Counted from the first letter of the stretch, positions 15,864 to 23,050 are shown. The stretch: DNA of 30,499 nucleotides from Candidatus Krumholzibacteriia bacterium (GCA_014859985.1 JACZKN010000262.1:1-30499); one strand, 5' to 3'. Notes: a model not told the origin generated them from the sequence alone. Numbers and translations: made by a program.

Positions 15864-15881
15864 CGTGTCCAATTGGACACG
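15864..15881. other. Perfect 18-bp palindrome near tyrosine recombinase
   Basis: CGTGTCCAATTGGACACG reads identically on both strands. It lies 48 bp from the 3' end of the tyrosine recombinase gene, in a gene-free stretch (15768-15929) that also has the hairpin TTGCGCC/GGCGCAA near 15794-15819. Long palindromes usually mark binding sites of dimeric proteins. A recombination core or operator is plausible; a terminator is less so because the arms are AT-rich at the centre and no loop is left. Confidence 0.55.
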
Positions 15882-15929
15882 AAAAAGTCGCGGTTTTACG
15901 TCGCATACATAGACATATGTGACAACGAG

Positions 15930-16817
15930 TTACGGCGTTTTGACCGGGGAATTTGCGTGTTGGACGGCGGCCGCCAGGCGGGCCGGGTCGACTTGGGCGT
16001 ACATCTGCGTGGTGGTGATGAACTCGTGGCGGAGCGCCTGCTGGACGAGCCTCAGGTCGCCCGTCGCGTTGTAGAGCCGCGTGGCAAACGTGTGCCTAAG
16101 CGTATGGGGCGTCATGCGTTTACAGATTCCCGCCTCCTGACAACGCAGGGCGACGATGCGCTGGACCTGGCGGGTGGAGAGGCGGCGGTCTGTCCCAGTG
16201 CGGAACAGCGCGTGTCCCGGTGGGACACTGGCGGCGAGGGGCCGGAGCAAGGCGAGCAGCTGGTCACCTGCTGCCGCGGTCTCGGGTTCGCCGCCCTTGG
16301 GGCATCTGAGCGTGACCCTGCCCGTGTCCCAGTCGATGTCCCGGCAGTCGAGGTTGGTCGTCTCCCCGAGGCGACAGCCGGTCGAGAGCATGAAGGCAAG
16401 CAGGGCGCGGTCGCGGTGGGCCTGGATGCCTGCGAAATCATACCCGAGCAGCCGGTCGATCTCCGTCGTGCTGAGCACGTCGGGGGGAGCCGCCCGGTGT
16501 CGGCGGCATTTCAAGATCGCGGTCGGGTTCCTGTCCACGAGCCACCGTGCGGCCCCCCAGGCGAACAGGGCCTTCACGCTGACCCGGTAGCGGTTGATGG
16601 TGGCCTTGGACCTTTGCGTCCCGCACAGGGCATTCTGGACGCTCTGGGAGGCCATGAAGGCGGTGAGCGTGGCGGGCGTGATCTCAGTAATGTTTGCCGC
16701 GCCGACAAACCGTGTGAAAACCGTCAAATCGCGCCGGTAAGCGGCCACGGTATGATGGGAGCGGTGTTCGGCGGTAAGGTCGGCCAGGAACAGCTCTACC
16801 GCTTCGTTCACGAGCAT
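15930..16817 (-). CDS. Tyrosine recombinase (XerC/D or phage integrase type)
   Basis: This 295-aa protein has an N-terminal SAM-like core-binding domain (EAVELFLADLTAEHRSHHTV) and a complete C-terminal catalytic domain. R149 is in GCRLGE, K174 in CPKGG, H238 and R241 in HTLRHT, H264 in ALRHEF and the nucleophile Y273 in QMYA. All expected catalytic positions are present, so it should be active. The start ATG at 16817 has GAAGGAGG upstream; a longer frame to 16889 lacks support. It is transcribed against its neighbours, between terS and terL. Near-matching decamers CATATGTGAC (15914-15923) and CATATCTGAC (16892-16901) flank it. Confidence 0.92.
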   Translation of the reverse strand: MLVNEAVELFLADLTAEHRSHHTVAAYRRDLTVFTRFVGAANITEITPATLTAFMASQSVQNALCGTQRSKATINRYRVSVKALFAWGAARWLVDRNPTAILKCRRHRAAPPDVLSTTEIDRLLGYDFAGIQAHRDRALLAFMLSTGCRLGETTNLDCRDIDWDTGRVTLRCPKGGEPETAAAGDQLLALLRPLAASVPPGHALFRTGTDRRLSTRQVQRIVALRCQEAGICKRMTPHTLRHTFATRLYNATGDLRLVQQALRHEFITTTQMYAQVDPARLAAAVQHANSPVKTP

Positions 16818-16948
16818 TGCGTCCTCCTTCGATCGTGCTGGTGGCTGTTGGTCATGGTTCATACAGGCGTAGGGGCGGGTTCCTAGCAAGGCATATCTGA
16901 CGTTGGGACAATCGTTTAGGGGCGATGATACGGCGATAGGGGTTGAAC

Positions 16949-19303
16949 ATGGCTGCCAGCAACTACAAGACCATCCACGCCGAGGACGGCGGCGACGACC
17001 TCCACGTCCTGACCTCGCCCCACTCCCTGATGGACAAGGTCGGCCTGGGCGCCGACCCCACCGACTTCGGCCTGCCCGATCTGCTGGAGGAGGGCCTGGA
17101 CCGCGACGAGCAGGACGCCCGCCTGCTCAGTTGCATCGGCGACCACCTCTTCATCCTAAAAGACGGCCGCAAGCTCCCGATCGTCGTGATCCCGCCTATG
17201 CTCGAGTTCCTGAGCGACCTGTTCTACGAGCGCGTCCAGCAGGCGATCCTGTGGAAACCCCGAGGTGGGGGTGGGTCCCTGGCCGCCGCCATCCTGATCT
17301 GGCTGATGATGGTGTACCGGAACAAGTCGTTCATCGACATGGCGGGGTCCGGGGAGCAGGCGAAGCGGGTATACGAGTACACGACGCAGTTCTGGTTCTG
17401 TGTGCCCGGGCTGGCCGAGGCCCTCTTGGAGAAGGACCCCCTCCAATCGCTCACCCAGCTGAAGAACGGCGTATCGCTCTCATGCGTCCCCGCCAGTGAG
17501 AAGGCCGCCCGCGGCAAGCACACTCCCGGGTTCGTGGCTGACGAGTCCTGCCAGGAGGACGCGCGGATCGGCCGCGTGCTCCAGGCCGCCGTCCAGGGCG
17601 TGCTGTCTGAGCCCAACTTCACGATTGTCCTGCTCTCGACGTTCCACGTGCCGTTCGGGTTCTTCCAGGAGGCCTGGGACCTGGCCGAGGAGCGGGGGTT
17701 CACGAGGTACAGGTGGAACGTCTACGACTGCATGGCCCGGTGCCAGGTGGGCCTCGATGACGCGTCAGACCAGGACCCCGACGCGCTCTCCTACTGCCGC
17801 CAGTCCTGCCCCCTGACCGACGTGGTCCCCGACTACAATGCCGACGGCGAGCAGACCGGCGAGCACTTCGACGGGTGCCACGGCAAGGCCCGGCACACGG
17901 CCGGCCATCTCAGCCGCGACAACGTCCTCAAGGCCAAGATGCTCAACCGGGGGACCGACGTTTGGGAAGTCGAACACGAGTGCAAGCGGCCCAAGGCGTC
18001 GGGGATGATCTACGACCCGGAGAAGGTCCAGGCGGCAGTTACACCCCTAAGTGACATCGTCCGGCCGTCCGGCACCGTCCGCCGCGCCGTGGGCATCGAC
18101 TGGGGCCGGTTCGCCGTCGCTGTGCTGGCAGAACGCGCGGGCGACCACGTCGTCATCCCCGAGGCCCGGATCTTCGACTCCCGGACGATCGCCGAGCTGG
18201 TCCAGTACCTGGTCGACCTCCGGGCCCGGGTCGGGGACTTCGTCGTCTACGGCGACGCCGAGAGCGCCTACGGCAACCTCGAGTGCCGCAACGCCGGGTT
18301 CGAGGTCGTGCCCGTGGCGTTCAGCAAGCACAAGGAAGAGGGGATCGAGAACCTGGCCCGGTACTTCGAGCACGGGAAGATCCGGATCGCCGAGAGTCCC
18401 CACCTCGACACCATCGTCCGGCAGCTCCTGAGGTTCCACAGGAGCGAGCAGGGCAAGGTGGTCAAAAAGGACGACCACGGGCCGGACGCCCTGATGTGCG
18501 CGATGCTCCACTTCCCGTTCATCGACGAGTTCGACACGGCGATCAGCCAGCTGCTGTCCGGGACTGACCGGGAGAGGTTGAAGGTCACCAACCCGATGCT
18601 GGATGCCTGCGTCCGGGAGTACCCGCTCGAGGTCCCGGACGGGGGTAGGAGCAGCATGGGGGTGTCCTTGGGGACGTCCGGGCTCTACGTTGTCGTCTCC
18701 CTGGCACCCGTCCGGGGCGCCGCCGACCAGGTCCGCCGGGCCCTCTTCATCGGCCGGGTCCGGGAGTGGGCGGAACTTGACCCCCTATTGGACCGATACC
18801 ACGTCCGGACCTGCCTGATCGCCCCCCACGCCGAACCCCACCTCGTGCAGGCCTGGGCGCAGGCCCGGCACTCGGCGACCATCTACCTGGTCTCCTACAC
18901 GAACGACGGGGTGAGCGACGCCCGGTGGGACGACGACGCCAGGCGGGTGACCGTCGACCGGACGTTCGCCCTGAACGCGGCGTTCGAGGAGATCCGGGAC
19001 CGGCGGTGGTGGGTGCCGGCCGCGGCCCGGGAGATCGAGAGCGGGGAGTTCTACGCCCAGATGAAGGCGACGACGCGGGTCAGGGACATGGTGTCGGCGG
19101 AGTTGCGGTACAAGTGGCTGGAGACCGGGCGCCAGGACCACTTCCGGCACGCCCACGCGTTCGACCTCCTGGCGGGGCGGAAGGCGGCGGCGTACGTCGA
19201 GGCGGCATGCGCGAGTGGTGACGGGTGCGACGATCTGCTGGCCGACTACTCACTGCTGAGCGAGCGGCGTGCTCCGTGGTGGCGGGGGTCGGGGTCCTTC
19301 TGA
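16949..19303 (+). CDS. Terminase large subunit with extra C-terminal nuclease-like domain
   Basis: This 784-aa protein is the motor and nuclease that packages DNA into phage heads. The ATPase part has a Walker A-like KPRGGGGS at 103-110 and Walker B VADES at 196-200. The RNase H-fold nuclease has D384 (GIDWG), D436 (YGDAE) and D513 (HGPDAL). Terminases usually end near here. This one continues for about 240 residues (from about 570) with a second domain of the same general pattern (MGVSLGTSGLYVVVSLAP, TIYLVSYTND, RRVTVDRTFAL, then HAHAFDLLAGRKAAAY), in which the first acidic positions are replaced. The start ATG at 16949 is preferred over an in-frame TTG six bases earlier because of GGGG spacing. 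No portal gene follows. Confidence 0.88.
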   Translation: MAASNYKTIHAEDGGDDLHVLTSPHSLMDKVGLGADPTDFGLPDLLEEGLDRDEQDARLLSCIGDHLFILKDGRKLPIVVIPPMLEFLSDLFYERVQQAILWKPRGGGGSLAAAILIWLMMVYRNKSFIDMAGSGEQAKRVYEYTTQFWFCVPGLAEALLEKDPLQSLTQLKNGVSLSCVPASEKAARGKHTPGFVADESCQEDARIGRVLQAAVQGVLSEPNFTIVLLSTFHVPFGFFQEAWDLAEERGFTRYRWNVYDCMARCQVGLDDASDQDPDALSYCRQSCPLTDVVPDYNADGEQTGEHFDGCHGKARHTAGHLSRDNVLKAKMLNRGTDVWEVEHECKRPKASGMIYDPEKVQAAVTPLSDIVRPSGTVRRAVGIDWGRFAVAVLAERAGDHVVIPEARIFDSRTIAELVQYLVDLRARVGDFVVYGDAESAYGNLECRNAGFEVVPVAFSKHKEEGIENLARYFEHGKIRIAESPHLDTIVRQLLRFHRSEQGKVVKKDDHGPDALMCAMLHFPFIDEFDTAISQLLSGTDRERLKVTNPMLDACVREYPLEVPDGGRSSMGVSLGTSGLYVVVSLAPVRGAADQVRRALFIGRVREWAELDPLLDRYHVRTCLIAPHAEPHLVQAWAQARHSATIYLVSYTNDGVSDARWDDDARRVTVDRTFALNAAFEEIRDRRWWVPAAAREIESGEFYAQMKATTRVRDMVSAELRYKWLETGRQDHFRHAHAFDLLAGRKAAAYVEAACASGDGCDDLLADYSLLSERRAPWWRGSGSF

Positions 19304-19604
19304 TGGGGGTGCTGTGGCCGGCCGGCCGAGATTTCCGGCGGATCGCTCCTCCCCGACGGCCAGGATTGATCTCCTATAGGAAAGCGGCGTCGGTCCCCGG
19401 GACGCCCGACGGCAGGCATCGTCCATCTGAGCCCGCGCCTTGCCGGGCCCGAGGCATTCTGGCTCTGACTGGGCGGGGATCTCGGCCCCTATAAGATGGG
19501 CTCGACTGTCTCCGCCGGCGCTGGGCAGGGCGGCCACACACGAGCGTGGTTGGGGCGGGCTGTCGCGCCGGTCGATATCAGAGAGAGACGCGGCGGAGGC
19601 AGCG
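19304..19604. other. Gene-free stretch after terL
   Basis: No convincing gene is seen. It contains CTCCTATAGGAAAG (19365-19378) and CCCCTATAAGATG (near 19487), two one-mismatch relatives of the 10-bp word found through the element. Composition shifts from very GC-rich to more balanced towards its right side, suggesting a junction between the terminase module and the RiPP region. Confidence 0.4.
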
Positions 19605-19751
19605 GATCTCCACGGGCTCCACGGACATGCCCTGCGCCACAGTGCAGCTTCACTCAGCTTACGAGGCGGATATCCAGTCGCGGCTATCCAGGTTGTACTA
19701 GGCCGTTCGTCGGTCCAAACAGCGACGCAGTACCACCGGATTACCCGACAG
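19605..19751 (+). pseudogene. Tyrosine recombinase 3' remnant
   Basis: About 49 codons in one frame read DLHGLHGHALRHSAASLSL, GGYPVAAIQVVLGRSSVQT, then ATQYHRIT. This is the catalytic C terminus of a tyrosine recombinase: the H-x-LRH box, the LGH box with His replaced by Arg (LGRSS), and the nucleophile Tyr. No N-terminal domain or start is present, and the frame continues into unrelated sequence. It is therefore a decayed fragment of a second integrase, not a copy of the intact one at 15930-16817, whose matching segments read HTLRHT and QALRHEF. Confidence 0.7.
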
Positions 19752-19871
19752 ACCGGCCGGCCGCTTCGGTCGGAGCCGACGTACTGCAATTCGCAGTGCC
19801 GCGGTCGGCGTGCAGGGAACAAGTTTCTGCATTTATTAATGGTGCCGGGTGCTGTATAGTCCTTGATGTGC

Positions 19872-19921
19872 GCGCGCTGATACTGCGATTTCCAGTGTCC
19901 TCCTTGCCGGCATTAGCGCGC
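19872..19921. promoter_or_regulatory. Inverted repeat upstream of RiPP precursor
   Basis: GCGCGCTGAT (19872-19881) pairs with ATTAGCGCGC (19912-19921), 9 of 10 positions plus one G-T, around a 30-base interior. It lies 83 bp before the precursor start. It could be a leader structure or an operator; a weak -10-like TATAGT is at 19855-19860, but no matching -35 is seen. Confidence 0.35.
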
Positions 19922-20004
19922 ACCTTTGAATATATGGCAGTAGAGCACATCACCTGCGGTGTGACAATCCACGGTGGTGAAAATGCAATTCAGGAGGAGC
20001 GACT

Positions 20005-20328
20005 ATGGATGAAGGGCCGACGTTCTGGTCAGAATTCGAAGAACCGGCACAGGGTAGCAGAGACGACATATATCTCAAGACGTTTACAAAGTCGCGGGAA
20101 GACGATCACGCGAATAGTTCAAGTACCGGGCGGAAGTTGTTCTGTCAGGCCAAGACGTCTACGAGGGTCAGAGAAGAGCAAGATCAGGATAACGCTGACG
20201 TATTTGCGCCAAGAAAGCGGGTGGGGGGCGGGCTAAAGACGATTACCGCAGTGCGCGAAGAGGACGACCAAGATTGCAGTGGGTTGTCCACGGCCAGTCT
20301 TGCCTGGGGGCGATCGACAGATGCGTGA
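20005..20328 (+). CDS. Graspetide-type RiPP precursor with three core repeats
   Basis: This 107-aa peptide has three spaced copies of one motif: K25-TFTKSREDDHAN, K50-TSTRVREEQDQD and K78-TITAVREEDDQD, consensus KTxTxxREExDxD. Thr donors paired with Glu/Asp acceptors are the hallmark of graspetides (omega-ester peptides such as microviridin, plesiocin and thuringinin), whose ATP-grasp ligase joins their side chains. The N-terminal 24 residues (GPTFWSEFEEP) would be the leader. Repeat 1 has His and Asn where repeats 2 and 3 have the two final Asp, so it may be cyclised differently or not at all. AGGAGG sits 7 bases before the ATG. The gene overlaps the ATP-grasp gene by 8 bp. Confidence 0.85.
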   Translation: MDEGPTFWSEFEEPAQGSRDDIYLKTFTKSREDDHANSSSTGRKLFCQAKTSTRVREEQDQDNADVFAPRKRVGGGLKTITAVREEDDQDCSGLSTASLAWGRSTDA

Positions 20329-21292
20329 TGCTCTTGCTTTGGTTCTAACCTGCCGGGCTGATGCGACTTCTGACTTCCTCTGCTCCCGCCTTGAGCGCGA
20401 ACAGATCCGATTCGTCCGACTGGATACGGACGAGGTGGTCGGTCACGTCGGACTTGAACTTTCGGCCGGAGGCCAGTTCCTCTATGTGGGGGAAGAGCGG
20501 TACGCATCTGGCGATATTGATACCGTGATTCTCCGACGACCCAAGCCGGTAGCAGTTGGGAACGCTGGAGATGAATTCCAACAGGCGCATGCGTCTGACG
20601 AATGGGCGGAGGCATTCGAGGGCTATCTTGCTAGCATTCCTGAGGCGAAGTGGATCAATCACCCAAGCCGGAATTTCGCGGCATCACATAAGGTTCACCA
20701 ATTGGTCGAAGCACGCCGTTGTGGCCTTGACGTGCCCGCGTGGGTGGTTACAACCAATCCTATGACCGCCAGGAAATGGATTCGGGAATGGCGTGGTCAA
20801 GCGATCGTAAAACCCCTTTCCGGCGGCTACATTCAGCGGGCGGAACCTGCTGAGGATTCGTTGATCTATACAAGCCCAATAGACCCAACAAGAGAAGAGC
20901 TAATTGACCGAATCGTTGCCTGTCCTGTGCTGTTCCAGCAGCGAGTGCGTAAGCGGGCCGATGTCCGACTGATCTATCTCGATCGAACTGCGGTGGCGGC
21001 GGGCCTTCACGCCCTGGATGAAGATGGTGAGCAGCGTCTGGACATTCGACGTGACGAAATGAGAGACGTGGAGTACTCGCCAATGTCCATCCCGTCCGAC
21101 GTGTATGCGGGCGTTGTATGCTTGATGGATTCGTACGGACTCCGCTTCGGAGCGCTAGATTTTGCGGTGGGTGATAGCGGACGCTGGCACTTCTTAGAAA
21201 TCAACCCAAACGGGCAATGGGCGTGGCTGGACGAGGAAGGCGTGTGCGACGTGGGGAAACTTTTCGCGGCGGCGGCGAAACCCGGGGCTTAG
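20321..21292 (+). CDS. MvdD-like ATP-grasp ligase (graspetide macrocyclase)
   Basis: This 323-aa ligase should form ester or amide cross-links in the adjacent precursor, using ATP to activate Asp/Glu carboxyls. It has the MvdD/RimK-type layout: an N-terminal Rossmann-like part (ERELI-type segment EREQIRFVRLDTDE), the middle motif WINHPSRNFAASHKVHQL, the ATP-binding K164 in AIVKPLSGG, QQRVRKRADVRLIYL, and D280 in GALDFAV. It ends with the Mg-binding EINPNGQW at 293-300, which is characteristic of the graspetide subfamily. The start ATG at 20321 overlaps the precursor end; an in-frame start at 20279 would lie within the precursor gene. All key residues are present. Confidence 0.9.
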   Translation: MRDALALVLTCRADATSDFLCSRLEREQIRFVRLDTDEVVGHVGLELSAGGQFLYVGEERYASGDIDTVILRRPKPVAVGNAGDEFQQAHASDEWAEAFEGYLASIPEAKWINHPSRNFAASHKVHQLVEARRCGLDVPAWVVTTNPMTARKWIREWRGQAIVKPLSGGYIQRAEPAEDSLIYTSPIDPTREELIDRIVACPVLFQQRVRKRADVRLIYLDRTAVAAGLHALDEDGEQRLDIRRDEMRDVEYSPMSIPSDVYAGVVCLMDSYGLRFGALDFAVGDSGRWHFLEINPNGQWAWLDEEGVCDVGKLFAAAAKPGA

Positions 21293-21348
21293 CGCGTACA
21301 CGCCACTACGGGCGACGAGATTCGAAGCAACCGTCAGAGGGGTGTGCT

Positions 21349-22221
21349 GTGTTTCGATTGCTAGAGCGACTCTGCACGGCGGTAGCTCATCTTGTAACGT
21401 ACGCACTGCTATATGTACTGAATCCAGGGCACTCCCTCGCCGAGGTCAAACAGACGACGATGGCCGATAAGGACGATAATCCGAATGACCCAAGTGCGAT
21501 CCTCCCATTTTTAGTTCCGCCGGAAGTCGTCTTCGCGTTCGCAGAGGAAGCGCGGCGCGTACTGCAGGCTGAGGTTAAGCGGCATGAGGATGTGGACGGT
21601 AAGCACAAAGTGCTGTTGACCGCTGTCGGAGTAGTGATGGCGGTAAATGGGGTGTTGATTGCGAATCTCTCAATGCCGCTGCTTGGGCTATTGCCGATTT
21701 GCTTCCTATTGGGGGCGGTGTTCTTGTTATTGCGGCACCTTCGTACGGGCTCATACACTGTTGTAGGCTTAGACGAGGTCGAATGGAGGAACCTCGTTGT
21801 ATTGCGTCGGCAGATGGCGGTCAAAGAGCTTGGGTGCGCGCTGGACTGGTCTCTACGGATAGATTTTCTTGTCGGCATCCAGAGGGCGGCGTATCGAGCG
21901 CTTCTCATAGCGGTATTCGTCGACGTCGTGCTCTTGGGGTTTGCCATTCATGATGGCACACAGTTGGGGGCGGCGCTAACAGGCGAACCCGTAACCAGCT
22001 CGGACTTCGAAGCGGTTGACCAGCCAAGCGAATCGTTGGACTTCTCTGACGCACGCGATATCGAGAATCCCGGAAATCAAGCGGATTCGGCCGGAGCGGG
22101 AACTGCATTTAGCATTGATCCCCTGGGCGCAATAGGCCCGCGTGTGGGTGCCGATTCGTCTTCGGCCGTTCGCGCTATAAGCGTCCCTCTCGCGAAGAGT
22201 GCCAATCCGGATAGCATCTAA
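21349..22221 (+). CDS. Membrane protein of the graspetide cassette
   Basis: This 290-aa protein is not assigned to a family. An N-terminal amphipathic or membrane helix (CTAVAHLVTYALLYVL) and a cytosolic helix with KRHEDVDGKHK are followed by two close transmembrane segments (VLLTAVGVVMAVNGVLIANL and LLGLLPICFLLGAVFLLL). A charged helical stretch then leads to a third membrane segment (ALLIAVFVDVVLLGFAI). The last 100 residues are polar and Asp/Ser/Pro-rich. The first pair after a charged helix is loosely like the two-TM SLATT/Pycsar-effector layout, but sequence support is weak. The start is GTG at 21349, with AGAGGGG upstream. Lying 56 bp after the ligase, it could be an exporter accessory, immunity factor or effector. 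Confidence 0.68.
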   Translation: MFRLLERLCTAVAHLVTYALLYVLNPGHSLAEVKQTTMADKDDNPNDPSAILPFLVPPEVVFAFAEEARRVLQAEVKRHEDVDGKHKVLLTAVGVVMAVNGVLIANLSMPLLGLLPICFLLGAVFLLLRHLRTGSYTVVGLDEVEWRNLVVLRRQMAVKELGCALDWSLRIDFLVGIQRAAYRALLIAVFVDVVLLGFAIHDGTQLGAALTGEPVTSSDFEAVDQPSESLDFSDARDIENPGNQADSAGAGTAFSIDPLGAIGPRVGADSSSAVRAISVPLAKSANPDSI

Positions 22222-22343
22222 TACGGCCGAATAGCGAACAAAGTAGGCTCGGATGAACAAGTGAGTTATCCATCAGGCCGATTCAGCGCTCTGTTTGCCT
22301 CACCGCTTCCACCCATCGCCTGCGACAGCCGAAGGGCACTTCC

Positions 22344-22529
22344 ACCATCGACAACGGCGAGTTCTACGCCCAGGTCAAGGCCCCCAGCCGGGTCCGGGAC
22401 CTCACCTCCGGCGACCTCAAGTACCGCTGGACCGAATCCGGAGCGCTTGAATTCTACCGCTACGCCCACGCATTTGACCACCTTTACGCGGCGTTTAGGC
22501 GCCGGTTTGGGGTGGTGGGGTACATCTGA
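22344..22529 (+). pseudogene. 3' remnant of a second terminase-like gene
   Basis: About 61 codons read TIDNGEFYAQVKAPSRVRDL, TSGDLKYRW, SGALEFYRYAHAFDHLYAAF and end VVGYI-stop. They match the end of the 784-aa terminase (ESGEFYAQMKATTRVRDM, ELRYKW, HFRHAHAFDLLAG) at roughly half the positions. The match starts abruptly without an upstream partner in frame. This is the C-terminal end of a divergent relative, not a recent duplicate. It places terminase sequence on both sides of the graspetide cassette. Confidence 0.75.
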
Positions 22530-23020
22530 TAGGGGGATGGAAGCGCGCACCGGCCCGCGCCTATTGAAACGCCGGCCCTCGCTTCTCAACGACGACCGGC
22601 GTCCCGGGACCGGGGGATTGGAGGGAGTGGTCCCGGGGTGCGGAGATTGTACCAGGTGGACGAGGGCGCTGGCAATGCCGGAGGGGATTCGGGAGGGATT
22701 GCTCCGCGGTAATCACGGCGACGTACCCGCGCAGATGTGTATGACGACCGATCGACTCGGGTTGTCGCGCGCATTCGCGGCCAGCGAGTTCATTACCCGC
22801 CGCGCGTCCGATAGGTCATTTAGGGAAAGCATATCGCAAAGATGAAGCCGTGGCGACGGCCGCCGGGAGACGGGCGGAACCGTCCCGCAGCCCCCATTGG
22901 CTCCCCCTATAAGACCGCGAAGCGGAGGGAGAAGTGCCGGCCGACGCACCCGGCCGGCTCCTGCAGCCTGACGCCGTCGTCGCAAGCCAACCCCACAAAC
23001 GAAATTCACCGATCAAATCC
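22530..23020. other. Gene-poor right end of the phage-like element
   Basis: No gene is convincing. A perfect 9-bp inverted repeat, CCCGGGACC (22603-22611) and GGTCCCGGG (22629-22637), and a smaller CGGGCGG/CCGTCCCG pair near 22872-22888 are visible. Three exact copies of the dispersed 10-bp word occur at 22806-22815, 22815-22824 (sharing one base) and 22906-22915, which marks this stretch as belonging to the element. The right boundary is probably between 22.92 and 23.4 kb. Confidence 0.45.
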
Positions 23021-23050
23021 TTGACACGGCTCATCTCGCCCGGGTATTCT
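23021..23050 (+). promoter_or_regulatory. Sigma-70-like promoter
   Basis: A consensus -35 TTGACA (23021-23026) and a -10 TATTCT (23045-23050) are separated by 18 bases. Transcription would start near 23057 and run towards the large exported protein gene at 23453, leaving a leader of about 400 bases. Confidence 0.6.

Larger units (their letters stand above)
3000..22915. repeat. Dispersed polar 10-bp word CCTAWNNGAC, 18 copies
   Basis: Exact copies on the plus strand (CCTAWNNGAC) start at 3000, 13277, 13947, 15662, 15843, 17155, 18046, 18784 and 22906. Copies on the minus strand (seen as GTCNNWTAGG) start at 3368, 3876, 3945, 4523, 8152, 11384, 13126, 22806 and 22815. None was found in 1-2661, 5.4-8.1 kb, 18.8-22.8 kb or 22.92-30.5 kb. 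Within genes the word forces codons rare in these genes (CTA, AGG, AGA), so it seems selected at DNA level. Orientation changes between 13135 and 13277, inside the iteron cluster. The count is by eye. Confidence 0.75.

Noticed and set aside
15771..16886. Plus-strand frame opposite the tyrosine recombinase
   Set aside because: The minus-strand protein has all catalytic residues and a good ribosome-binding site; the plus frame has no recognisable motif.
22677..22845. 56-aa plus-strand frame starting MPEGIREGLLRGNHGDVP
   Set aside because: It has no ribosome-binding site or known motif, and it sits in decayed sequence; its end coincides with two copies of the polar word.
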